This document shows, piece after piece, positions 34,901 to 44,627 of a stretch of 64,000 nucleotides of DNA. The DNA is from Streptomyces violaceoruber (GTDB lineage: Bacteria; Actinomycetota; Actinomycetes; Streptomycetales; Streptomycetaceae): the NCBI GenBank assembly GCA_000720805.1, contig JODI01000027.1, forward strand, positions 46,504 through 110,503. The letters are read 5' to 3'. Both the position numbers and the translations under genes were made by a program. The notes under the pieces were generated by a model that was given only the letters and a program-made list of their open reading frames with translations, was not told the origin of the DNA and did no database searches. Numbering within the stretch: the first letter of the stretch is position 1; every line of letters begins with the position of its first letter.

Positions 34901-36144
34901 ACCCGGTCTCGGATGCCGTCCAGCGCCTCCCGGGCTGCCGTGAGGCGGTTGTCCGCGGTGGCGAGCCGGCCCAGGGCCCGGGTGTGCGCCTCGGCCGCCG
35001 TACACCGGTCCGTCTCGGCCCGCTTCAGCTCCGTGGCCGTGCGTGAGGCGTCGTCCGCCGCCCGATCGAGCGCACGGGCGTCGCGCATCTCAGGACGGGA
35101 CCGCAGCGCGGCTTGCTGGGCGGCCAGCCGCGCGGCCCGCTCGTCCAGGGCGGCGCCCCTCGCCGCGGCCTCCTCGCGTTCCGCCGAGGCCCGGTCCCGG
35201 TCCGCCTGTGCCCTCGCGAGTTCCCTCTGCAGGTTCTCGTACCGGGCGTGTTCGCGGCGGGGCAGGCGGGCGCGTCGCCTGGAGGCGAGGCGGGCGTAGC
35301 GGCGGTAGTGGTCGAGGAACGCCGAGGACGCCTGTTCGGCCTCGCGGGCAGCCCGCAGTTCCTCCTTCTCCTCGTCCAGCGACCGGAAGGCCTCCGCAGC
35401 GTCGGCGACGACCGCCTGGTCCATCGGCGGCAGCGCCTCGGTCAGTGCCCGGGACAGGGCGGCCTCGCTGGGGCGCTTGGACAGCTGAGGCTGGCGCAGC
35501 TGGATCAGGAGGTCGACGAGAGCGCCGTAGCGCCGCTCTCCGAGCCCGAACAGGGCTTCGTCGACCGCCCTGCGGTAGGCCTTCGCCGTGTCGTACACCA
35601 TGCCGTGGCCACCGACGGCCTCGGCGAGCCGGTCGCGGGACAGTGCCGTCCCGGTCGCGTCCAGCAGGTCGAGGCCGGCGCCGATCCGCTGGTCGGTGAC
35701 CGCGTACCAGTGGCGGGCGATGCCTCGTCCGGCGACCGCCTTCAGTCCGCACAGCAGCGTACGGAAGTGAGCCTCGCCCGTGGTGCCGTCGAGTCGTCCG
35801 AACTCGATCCAGGTGTAACCGAGCCGTTCGGGATGCGGATGCGCGCCGCCCAGGAGCAGGTTCCACTCCATGCGCTTGCCCGGGTCGCCGTCGGGTTCGA
35901 CGCGGCGGGCGGAGAGGTCGCCGTCCAGGAGGAACGGCAGGGTGAGGGCGAGCACCTTCGACTTGCCGGTGCCGTTGTTTCCGCGCAGCAGTAGCCGACC
36001 GTCGCGGAACCAGAACTCCTCGACGTCGTAGTGGAAGAGATCGACGAGTCCGATGCGCAAGGGCCGCCAGCGGCCGGGCGCGGGAGCTGGGAGCGCGAGG
36101 CCGGGCAACTCGGGGCCGGGGAGCGCGGTCACGGGGTGGTTCAC
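31894..36144 (-). CDS. jetC: Wadjet type II JetC, SMC-like ATPase (TIGR02680)
   Basis: A 1416-residue SMC-type protein. Walker A GNNGTGKS is at residues 55-62, after a family-typical start (LRIGLVDLFHYDVEEFWF). A very long Ala/Arg/Glu-rich coiled coil (about 220-1150) is interrupted by a hinge-like section. The C-terminal head has the signature SGGERVLAASVPLFAAA (about 1260) and Walker B LVTLDEAFAGVD (about 1290). It is the loop-extruding ATPase of Wadjet. The frame is open for 196 codons further upstream inside jetB, but GTG 36144 overlaps the jetB stop as GTGA, which I take as the start. Confidence 0.9.
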   Translation of the reverse strand: MNHPVTALPGPELPGLALPAPAPGRWRPLRIGLVDLFHYDVEEFWFRDGRLLLRGNNGTGKSKVLALTLPFLLDGDLSARRVEPDGDPGKRMEWNLLLGGAHPHPERLGYTWIEFGRLDGTTGEAHFRTLLCGLKAVAGRGIARHWYAVTDQRIGAGLDLLDATGTALSRDRLAEAVGGHGMVYDTAKAYRRAVDEALFGLGERRYGALVDLLIQLRQPQLSKRPSEAALSRALTEALPPMDQAVVADAAEAFRSLDEEKEELRAAREAEQASSAFLDHYRRYARLASRRRARLPRREHARYENLQRELARAQADRDRASAEREEAAARGAALDERAARLAAQQAALRSRPEMRDARALDRAADDASRTATELKRAETDRCTAAEAHTRALGRLATADNRLTAAREALDGIRDRVAESAAAARLDLPRTEGAPDAVLRRQADEATASRRRAVEHVVELVTRAEQAEERLRAARLRVDEADEEVVHGEERLAEAEEDVALAGRALVTAVRERFSGFVELRVPGLPAVLDAVQDWASSLDGPLPARTAASEAHRAASSRLADLAAGLAHREEATAERQRLAVEELTALETGGERGPAAPPTRTPGVRDRGPGAPLWRLVDFRPHLTEADRAGLEAALEASGLLDAWVRPDGSTVAADGHDVLLDPVGLLGGTGLDRALCPAVDPADAGAAAVGEETVARLLASIGLAAGDGDGPGEASWEAGGHDTWVCADGRFRVGALTGSWAKDSAQYVGEGAREQARRVRVGELRAEVDGLVAERERLAEESRAVAGRRAVLDAELAALPGDDDLRHAHARVTAATEAVRRARARRDERAAELAPAAQRADRAAAELADTAAALNLPTDHTALGAVRQALADHTALLAALWPALRERAEAERAVTGEQEETHRAGLLASELAERAREAARAAAAADEHLTTLRSTVGAAVAELQRQLEGTAEAARVCEHEQRQARAEYGDADRRASRAEGRIERLAEDVTEATAAREEAVAALQRFATTGLLAVALPDIDVPDDGAGTWAATPAIALARAVESRLSSVDDTDAAWERVQKRLSEEFGRLQDALSRHGHTATARPSEDGMRVDIVYQGRERAVPELAEALAAEVAELTRILSAREREILQTHLITEVAGTLQELIGAAERQVAAMNRELEERPTSTGMKLRLVWRASRRAPQGLAQARERLRQSADAWSPEDRAAVGTFLQEQIAHRQADDSAGSWLEDLTAALDYRSWHEFGVERHQHGKWVPATGPASGGERVLAASVPLFAAASSHYASAGGAHAPRLVTLDEAFAGVDDDSRAKCLGLLRAFDLDVVMTSEREWACYPQVPGIAIAQLSRVDDIDAVLVTRWEWDGSERRRGTEPSSRVDALAAAADAGDLGEGADGPASPSREPGHNAVVDSAGGQGSLWT

Positions 36145-37388
36145 CTTTCGTCCTGCACGGGCTGCACGGTCGTGGCGGGGGGCCTGCGGACCCGTCCGGG
36201 CTCCCTGACGACGGGCTCGCCGACCGCGTACCGCGCGAGGGCGGGCCGCGGTACGACGCCCCGTTCGGTGCGCTCGGCCAGGCCCAGGGCCACCAGCTTG
36301 GTCAGCGCCTGCTCGACGAGTTCGGGCTCCGCTCCCGGTTCCCTCGCCGACTTGGACCAGAATCCGCCGTGCTCGACGGCCAGTTCCCGTACGCGGACCG
36401 CCAGTTCCGCCGGTTGCACGGGCCCGTCCGCCCGTGCCAGGTGCCCGGCCAGCAGCAGCGTGATGTGACCGTGGGTGCCCTGTTCCGGCATGCGCGCGTC
36501 CGTGAGGTCGTCCATCGGGTCGACCATGGCGATGCCCTCGGCCCGGACCTCCGGAACGAGTCCCGTCAGTTCGTTGATGCGGGCCGTGATGAAGCCGCGC
36601 TGCCGGGTGAGATAGGCCAGTTCGTCGTCGGTCAGGTCGTCGTAGTACAGCACCGGGTCGTCCAGGAGGATGCGGGTCAGCTTCCAGCGGACCGCCCGGA
36701 ACCTGAGCTCGTCGCTGTCGAGCGCGGTCCACGCCGTCATCTCCACCAGGCGCTCCTCGAAGCCCTCGGCCTCGACCATGGAGGGACCCCGCAGGGACGC
36801 AGGCATCCCGGCCAGCACGCGCCGCCGAACGTCGTACAGCACGTCACCCGATCCGCTGACGTAGGCGTCCTCGTCGCCGGCCACCCGCCGCAGCACCCCG
36901 AGCCGCAGCAGCAGGCGGACGACGGCCGCGAGGTCGAGGCGCTCGTCGCGCCGCTCCAGAGTGAAGGTGATCCCTGCGGCGACGAGTTCGGGATCGGCGG
37001 CGGCCAGGACGACCTGCTCGGCGAGGCGTCCGAGGGCCACCTGCGACTCGCCCCGCTCCAGCGCGGCCAGGGCCAGGCAGAGCAGGACGTAGCGGCGACG
37101 GGTGAAGGGCAGGGCGCTGCGGGCGGCCTCGCGCGCCGGGTGCGTGGCATCGGTGAGGGTGCCCGGCGTCTTGCGCAGCCGTGCGGCGTCGGCGTCCGTG
37201 CGCAGCGTCCAGCCGACGTTGCGTTCGAACCACTCCCGCAGCTCGGCGGTGTGCCGGCGCACCAGCCGGAACTCGTCGGCGTACGGTCCGTCGGCGGTGA
37301 GCAGCGGCTCCTTCAGCAGGGCGCGTGCCGCCTTCCGGAGGTCGGCCTGCCGCTGGCCGTCGAGGACCTCGGCTAGGGGGCCGCTCAT
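36141..37388 (-). CDS. jetB: Wadjet type II JetB (TIGR02678, DUF2398)
   Basis: A 415-residue protein of the DUF2398 family, which occupies the kite (winged-helix) subunit position in the Wadjet condensin. Landmarks include RRHTAELREWFERNVGW, TRRRYVLLCLALAALERG and LYYDDLTDDELAYLTRQRG. It binds JetA and the JetC heads. It overlaps jetA and jetC by four bases on each side, so stoichiometry is probably set by coupled translation. Confidence 0.87.
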   Translation of the reverse strand: MSGPLAEVLDGQRQADLRKAARALLKEPLLTADGPYADEFRLVRRHTAELREWFERNVGWTLRTDADAARLRKTPGTLTDATHPAREAARSALPFTRRRYVLLCLALAALERGESQVALGRLAEQVVLAAADPELVAAGITFTLERRDERLDLAAVVRLLLRLGVLRRVAGDEDAYVSGSGDVLYDVRRRVLAGMPASLRGPSMVEAEGFEERLVEMTAWTALDSDELRFRAVRWKLTRILLDDPVLYYDDLTDDELAYLTRQRGFITARINELTGLVPEVRAEGIAMVDPMDDLTDARMPEQGTHGHITLLLAGHLARADGPVQPAELAVRVRELAVEHGGFWSKSAREPGAEPELVEQALTKLVALGLAERTERGVVPRPALARYAVGEPVVREPGRVRRPPATTVQPVQDER

Positions 37389-38995
37389 CGGTCCTCCATG
37401 AGCTGGGGAGCGGTGGCCCGTCGGGGAACGGGGACGGGGACGGGTGCCGACGCCGGTGCGGCGCGATCACCGCGCCCCACCGTGAGGTCGACGATGTCGA
37501 TCAGGTGGTCGGGACCGCTGAACACGCCGTCGGGGGTGCGCACTTCGGCTGTAGATCCGTCGTCGAGGGCGGTCAACCGGATCTCCATCGCACCGTCCCC
37601 GCTGGTGGCCGTGGTGGTGGTCGTGCCCGGCCGCCAGGTGGCCAGCGCGTCGCCCAGCAGCCGCAGGAACAACTGGAAGGCGAGCGGGTCGAGTTCACCG
37701 AGTCGGGACAGCCGCACGGGCCCACCCGTGACGAGATGGTCCCGGGCCCGCCTGGTCTCCTCCGTCTGCCGGGCGGCGATCTCGGCGAGCCGGCGCTTCG
37801 CCTCGCCCCGGTCGGCCACCCGGCGAGGCCTGCCGCGCCGTTCGTAACTGCCGGTGCGGCGCAGCTGGGGGCTGATCCTGAGCGGTCGCGCCTCGCTCCA
37901 CGGGGTCGAGGCCGGCTCCGGGTCGGCCGTCCGTTCGGTGAGGGTGTCGGCGTCGACGGTGAGGTGCCGGGAGGAGTGCAGCCCGAACGCCACCCGCCAC
38001 AGCCGGTGCCGCGCTTCGTCGTCCGGCGCCTGGGCGAACCAACGCGCCAAGGTGCGGAAGTCGGCCGAGCGGTCCGAGCGTCCGGCCCGCCGCTCGTTGA
38101 GCTGCCGTACGACGGCCAGAAGTTGCGGGATCGAACCGAGCGCCCGCCCGCGCAGCAGCCTGGCCTGCGACTCCCGTCCCTCCCCCGACACGAACCACTC
38201 GGCGAGCCCGGACCACCGCGCGGCCCACCGCTCGTACGCCACCGCCTCCGCCCGCTCGGCGTCCTCGGGAGCGGCGTCGGCGGCCTCGCGGACGGCGGCG
38301 AGCCGCAGCAGCGGAGCGACCCGCTCCTGCTCCTCCAGCTCCCCGATCAGCAGGGCGATGCGCCCGCCGAGGGTGATGAGGTCCTGGATGAAGCGCTCCA
38401 GGTACTGGATCAGCCGGTCCTTGTAGGCGAGGAACGCCTCGACGTCGATGTCGTGCAGGTCGATGGTGCGCTGGAGCGAGCCCATGAAGGCACGGGCGTT
38501 GTCGGCCAGGTCGGTGAAGCGCGCCGTCAGCACGGACAGGGCGACGTACGCCTTGGCCGGATCGGGCTCGTCCTCGGCGGTGATCACCAGCAGCGCCCGC
38601 AGCTGCGTGACGATGTCGTGCAGCGCGACCGCCTGGAGTTCACCGCGCCGCCCCAGCACCTCGTCGTACGTCCCCAGCGCCGCCTCGGCGGCCTCCCCGG
38701 CCCGGGTGAGCTGATAAATGAACCGCCTGCGGTAGAAGTCCTCGACCGCCGTCACCCGCGCGTGGTCCGGATCGGCCCGCAGGTTCCCCCACGCGACGAG
38801 CTTGTCCAGCGCCTGCGTCACCGCTTCGAGGTCGCCGGGCCGGATCTCCGCGTCCAGCGCCGCGTACACGTCCTCCGGCCGCAGATGCACCGCGAACCGC
38901 TCCTTGGCGACGAGGAACGCCCGCACGACCTTACGGTAGAGGGGGGCGTTGGGGGCGGTGAGGTGGGCGAACGGGGAGTAGTCGCTGGAGGTCAT
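37385..38995 (-). CDS. jetA: Wadjet type II JetA (TIGR02677, DUF2397)
   Basis: A 536-residue protein of the DUF2397 family, the kleisin-like subunit. The N-terminus (LTAPNAPLYRKVVRAFLVA, LRPEDVYAALDAEI) and the middle (IDLHDIDVEAFLAYKDRLIQ, YLERFIQDLI) are family-typical. The last 60 residues are low-complexity Pro/Ala/Val. It is the first gene of the four-gene operon. ATG 38995 (MTSSDYSPFAHL) is used; a GTG nine codons upstream is also in frame. Confidence 0.87.
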   Translation of the reverse strand: MTSSDYSPFAHLTAPNAPLYRKVVRAFLVAKERFAVHLRPEDVYAALDAEIRPGDLEAVTQALDKLVAWGNLRADPDHARVTAVEDFYRRRFIYQLTRAGEAAEAALGTYDEVLGRRGELQAVALHDIVTQLRALLVITAEDEPDPAKAYVALSVLTARFTDLADNARAFMGSLQRTIDLHDIDVEAFLAYKDRLIQYLERFIQDLITLGGRIALLIGELEEQERVAPLLRLAAVREAADAAPEDAERAEAVAYERWAARWSGLAEWFVSGEGRESQARLLRGRALGSIPQLLAVVRQLNERRAGRSDRSADFRTLARWFAQAPDDEARHRLWRVAFGLHSSRHLTVDADTLTERTADPEPASTPWSEARPLRISPQLRRTGSYERRGRPRRVADRGEAKRRLAEIAARQTEETRRARDHLVTGGPVRLSRLGELDPLAFQLFLRLLGDALATWRPGTTTTTATSGDGAMEIRLTALDDGSTAEVRTPDGVFSGPDHLIDIVDLTVGRGDRAAPASAPVPVPVPRRATAPQLMEDR

Positions 38996-39026
38996 CTCGC
39001 CACATTCTTCCACCGCGGTCACGGGC

Positions 39027-39515
39027 TCACGTGTGACTTGTGAACACGCACTCCGCCCAGACGGTCTTGCCCGGGCCTCCGGGCCGGAGGTGCCAGCCCC
39101 AGCGGGTGGCGAGCGCCGCGACGAGAAGCAGGCCGCGGCCGCCGTCGTTCTCGGAGCCGGGGGCGGGCAGCGCTTCCGGTTCGGGCGGCGTGCGTTCGCT
39201 ACGGGTGTCGGTGACCTCGATCCTGACCGTGCGGGCGGGTGCGCTCAGGTGCAGGAGCAGATGGAAGTCCCGGCCGGGGACATGGCCGTGCCGTACGGCG
39301 TTGGCGCTCAGCTCGCCGACCACCAGCACGATCTCCTCGTGCGAGCCGGTGCCGTACGGGATGCCCCAGGTGTCCAGCCGGTGCGCGGCCAGTCGGCGGG
39401 CGAGACGGGCGCCCCGTGGGGTGGAGGTGAAACGCATCTCGAAGGTGCGGCTCAAGTCATCGCTGGGACACATGGATTGGCAGGCGCTGATGGGGTTGGG
39501 GAGTTGGCTCGTCAT
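39027..39515 (-). CDS. HATPase_c-type ATP-binding protein (anti-sigma-like)
   Basis: A 162-residue protein of the serine-kinase-like ATPase type found next to Scr1 regulators. The N box is EEIVLVVGELSANAVRHG and the G box NDGGRGLLLVAALATRWGW. It is divergent from the HTH/DUF397 pair, the usual triad in Streptomyces (whiJ/abaA-like loci), where it may bind or modify the regulator. It ends 32 bases before jetA and shares its strand, so some transcription could run on into the Wadjet operon. ATG 39515 lacks a strong ribosome site; ATG 39473 is possible. Confidence 0.78.
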   Translation of the reverse strand: MTSQLPNPISACQSMCPSDDLSRTFEMRFTSTPRGARLARRLAAHRLDTWGIPYGTGSHEEIVLVVGELSANAVRHGHVPGRDFHLLLHLSAPARTVRIEVTDTRSERTPPEPEALPAPGSENDGGRGLLLVAALATRWGWHLRPGGPGKTVWAECVFTSHT

Positions 39516-39542
39516 GCCACAACGGTGACCGCGGTCGCGTAG

Positions 39543-39559
39543 CGTGACCAGTGGTGACG
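39543..39559. promoter_or_regulatory. Palindrome in divergent region of the Scr1 triad
   Basis: CGTGACCAGTGGTGACG is a palindrome apart from its centre and one symmetric mismatch. It lies between the divergent ATP-binding and HTH genes, and a further 8-bp inverted repeat GTCTCGTC/GACGAGAC spans roughly 39583-39622. Either may be the operator of the HTH protein. Confidence 0.35.
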
Positions 39560-39658
39560 CACCGACGCCGCCCGTTGTACGCGTCTCGTCGGGACGTGTA
39601 CGAGGTGCGCGGCGTGACGAGACCGCCGGGACGGCGTTGAGCAAGGGAGGCGGTGGCG

Positions 39659-40528
39659 ATGACCGAGGGTACGGACGAGAGGGCCCAGACCGTGGTGGCG
39701 GACGACGCGGGACAGGCGGCGGCGGACACGTCCGGCCAGGCTGTGGTCATCGCGTTCGGGCAGACGATGAAGACGCTGCGAGTGCGGGCGGGCCTGGAGC
39801 GGGAGGAGTTCGGACGGCGGATCGGATACTCGGCGTCCACGGTCGCGTCCTACGAGCAGGGTCGGCGGATCCCCTCACCCAGGACCATCGACCGGGCGGA
39901 CGAGGTGCTGGACGCGGGCGGGCTGCTGACGGTGTGGAAGGAGCAGGTGGAGCGGGCTCAGTATCCGGTGTTCTTCCAGGGGATGGCGGCGCTGGAGAAG
40001 GAGGCCCTTGAGTTGCTCGCATACGACACCCACGTTCTCAACGGTCTGCTGCAAACCGAGGAGTACATGAGGGCGGTACTCGACATGCGGCGCCCGGTCC
40101 TGGACCAGGAGACCGTCGAGCAGCGTGTGGCGGCCCGGTTGGCCCGGCAGGACGTCTTCAGCCGCTGGCCCGCGCCGCTACTGAGCTTCGTGCTCGAAGA
40201 GGCCGCATTGCGACACCCCTGGGGAGGCAAGACGGTGCACCGCGGCCAGTTGGAACAGCTGCTACTGATTGGCGAGAAGCAGAACGTCGAGATGCAGATC
40301 ATGCCGACAGACCGCGAGTACAACGCTGGCGTGGATGGCGCGTTCACGGTAATCACACGCAAGGACGGAATGCGGTTCGTCTATACCGAAGCCCAGGGAA
40401 CCAGCGCCCTCCAGACCGAGCCGGAGCAGACAACTCTCGCCGCCGCCCGCTATGGGATCATCCGATCGCAGGCTCTCCCCTCGCGAGAGTCGCGCGACTT
40501 CGTGGAAAGGTTGCTGAGATCGCTATGA
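39659..40528 (+). CDS. Scr1-family helix-turn-helix regulator
   Basis: A 289-residue XRE/Scr1-type regulator. The helix-turn-helix (residues about 30-85) reads TLRVRAGLEREEFGRRIGYS, then STVASYEQGRRIPSP. The C-terminal DUF5753-like domain has LNGLLQTEEYMRAVL, PLLSFVLEEAALRH and VEMQIMPTDREYNAGVDGAF. Such proteins act with the DUF397 partner encoded next, in developmental or stress switches. GGGAGG lies eight bases before ATG 39659. The downstream gene overlaps by four bases. Confidence 0.85.
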   Translation: MTEGTDERAQTVVADDAGQAAADTSGQAVVIAFGQTMKTLRVRAGLEREEFGRRIGYSASTVASYEQGRRIPSPRTIDRADEVLDAGGLLTVWKEQVERAQYPVFFQGMAALEKEALELLAYDTHVLNGLLQTEEYMRAVLDMRRPVLDQETVEQRVAARLARQDVFSRWPAPLLSFVLEEAALRHPWGGKTVHRGQLEQLLLIGEKQNVEMQIMPTDREYNAGVDGAFTVITRKDGMRFVYTEAQGTSALQTEPEQTTLAAARYGIIRSQALPSRESRDFVERLLRSL

Positions 40529-40722
40529 ACAGCTCTGATTCCTCGGCCGTCGAACCCGGTCTCGCTTGGTTCAAGAGCAGCTACAGCGGGGCCGAGGGTG
40601 GTCAGTGCGTGGAGGTTGCCGCCGACACGGAAGCTGTGCACATCCGTGACTCCAAGGCCGTGGCCGGACCCGTCATCCGTGTGTCACGTGAGGCGTGGGC
40701 GGGGTTCGTCGGGGAGGCCTGA
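40525..40722 (+). CDS. DUF397 protein
   Basis: A 65-residue DUF397 protein: LAWFKSSYSGAEGGQCVEVA, then VHIRDSKAVAGPVIRVSREA. DUF397 proteins are small partners, possibly antitoxin-like, of Scr1-type HTH regulators. It overlaps the HTH gene (ATGA) and is followed by a 10-bp perfect stem-loop terminator. Confidence 0.85.
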   Translation: MNSSDSSAVEPGLAWFKSSYSGAEGGQCVEVAADTEAVHIRDSKAVAGPVIRVSREAWAGFVGEA

Positions 40723-40740
40723 CGGTCGTGCGTCCAGCGT

Positions 40741-40775
40741 GAGCCCTGCCGCCCGCTCAAGGGACGGCAGGGCTC
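40741..40775. terminator. Perfect stem-loop between DUF397 and helicase fragment
   Basis: GAGCCCTGCC and GGCAGGGCTC form a 10-bp perfect stem with a 15-base loop. It lies between convergent units, so it can serve both strands. Confidence 0.6.
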
Positions 40776-40785
40776 TCGCGCACCC

Positions 40786-41340
40786 CTACCTGGGCAAGTA
40801 CGGGCTCGGCTTGCCGTACCAGCTGATCCGCAGGGTGTCGCGGGCGCGGGTGGCCGCGACGAACAGCAGTGACCGGGCCTTCAGTTCCTCGCGAGCGAGG
40901 CGCCGGGGGTCCGTGTCGCGGTAGCGCTGGACGACGGACGCCCGGGGGATCACGCCATCGCGGGCACCGACGATGGCGAGCCTCTGGTATTCGAGACCCT
41001 TGAAGCGGTGCATGGTGCCGACGTGGATGTCGCCGTCTCCCTTGACGCCGTCCTTGGTGAGTTCGGCGACGGTCGGCTTGGCCTCGGTCGCCAGGTGGTA
41101 CATGACCTGGTTGACGGCCTCGCGGTCGGCGACGCACACGGCGATGTTGCCGCGGGGGTCGCGGACCTTGCCGTCGGCCCCGCCGGTGGCCGCGAATGGG
41201 ACGCCAACCCGCACCACCTCCGCCCCCCTCACCGCGTCCGAACTGCTCAGCGCCCTCGTCGCCGACGCGAACCCCGCAGCAGACAACGGAACTGGCAGCC
41301 CCCCTCGCTGAACGAAGCCACGCCCCCGACACCCGGCCAC
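40786..41340 (-). pseudogene. UvrD/Rep-type helicase, only C-terminal part left
   Basis: The frame carries the last helicase motifs of superfamily 1: NIAVCVADREAVNQVMYHL, then VGTMHRFKGLEYQRLAIVGA (motif V region) and ARSLLFVAATRARDTLRISW (motif VI) before the stop. Walker A, Walker B and the first RecA domain, at least 400 residues, are missing. The first 50 residues up to AATGG are poorly typical and may be junction sequence. UvrD-like helicases with similar neighbours occur in defence loci. The fragment is divergent from the nuclease-helicase gene at 41399. Confidence 0.7.
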
Positions 41341-41398
41341 CCCGAACCGGCCGACTCCGCACCAACCCCCTCCCCCGTGATCGACACCCTCACCTAAA

Positions 41399-43778
<2,380 letters not shown>

Positions 43779-43921
43779 TAGCGTCCCGGTGCTCGCGCTT
43801 GCGGCAGCGGGCGTGGCGGCCGTGCCTGCCCTCGGCACACTCCCACTCGTAGGACGGCGCATCGACTCGGAACTGATCCGCCGCGACTGATCACCATGCG
43901 CTAGACCGCCCGCGGTTCACC

Positions 43922-43955
43922 GGCTCGGCTTGCCCCGCATCGAGCAAGCCGAGCC
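43922..43955. terminator. Strong stem-loop after the CHAT remnant
   Basis: GGCTCGGCTTGC and GCAAGCCGAGCC form a 12-bp perfect stem around a 10-base loop. It lies 230 bases after the last remnant of the plus-strand unit and is a good terminator candidate. Confidence 0.55.
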
Positions 43956-44018
43956 TCTCCCCCATCCTGGGCCGGAGTTCCCGCGTCCGTCAGTCGACGG
44001 GCCCGGGAAGGACTCATC

Positions 44019-44043
44019 TGACGCTCCGTCAAAACGAGCGTCA
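44019..44043. repeat. GCGTCA-rich inverted repeat
   Basis: TGACGCTC and GAGCGTCA form an 8-bp perfect inverted repeat with a 9-base spacer; a further direct copy GAGCGTCGGG follows eleven bases on. The cluster sits about 215 bases left of the identical core of the right repeat. A GTGCGTCA pair sits about 185 bases left of the left core. Confidence 0.4.
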
Positions 44044-44171
44044 AAGGAGCGTCGGGACAACTCCTGACCGTCCTCGCGGTGTCAGGACGACGCGTCGGTC
44101 ATCCCACGGCCCGTGCAACGAAACCGCAGGTCAACTGCACTCCTCGCTTCTGCGACACAGTCCACATCATG

Positions 44172-44346
44172 CACTCACGAAAACAGGTCGGCCGACCGTG
44201 CCCGAAAGCCCGAGGACCAGAAGAACCAGCAGGTCAGTGACCCTTCGCAGCCGGTTCCAGAATCGCCACGCACTCCACGTGCGAGGTCATCGGAAAGATG
44301 CCGGACTGAGCAGGTCTCAGAAAAGGCCAGGTCAGAGGCCATTCCT
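44172..44346. repeat. Right copy of direct repeat flanking defence island
   Basis: The minus strand reads GIFPMTSHVECVAILEPAAK, GH and stop, again the end of a TrmA/RlmD-type RNA methyltransferase. Its core 44256-44292 is identical over 37 bases to 30427-30463, in the same orientation, 13.8 kb away. Flanks on both sides are similar but diverged (for example CCAGGTCAGAGGCCATTC against CCAGTTCAGAGGGCATTC). No tRNA or integrase gene is nearby. Confidence 0.6.
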
Positions 44347-44627
44347 CGACTCGCTGTCCCGCCTGCGGGAGCCCGGAGCGTCGAACGAGCGTCATGACAG
44401 CACAGCACATCCCTCTTCTCCGGGACGGAACAGGTTGCCACGGCCAACTGCCCCATCACGGCCCGTCGGCTCGGCAGGCACGCCTGTGGCCCTTCGGGCT
44501 GACCGGCCGGCGCACCCGATGAAGCCGTACCTCCTGCACTCCATCGAGAACTCCAGGGCCTCGGTTCTTCCAGGCTGACGGCTGCACGCAGAGGGACGAT
44601 GAACCCTCGTCGGTTCGTGAGGCCGGC

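Noticed and set aside
33338..35299. 653-codon plus-strand frame opposite jetC
   Set aside because: Ser/Ala/Arg-rich shadow of a GC-rich coding strand; the minus strand carries the clear SMC coiled coil.
31894..36144. Possibility that JetC is a DNA-repair ATPase (SbcC or RecN)
   Set aside because: The flanking TIGR02677/02678/02679-type genes with overlapping ends fix it as the Wadjet ATPase.
36145..36732. JetC frame open 196 codons upstream of the chosen start
   Set aside because: The extension lies wholly inside jetB, is Arg/Gly/Thr-rich shadow text, and GTG 36144 gives the standard 4-base overlap with family-typical residues following.
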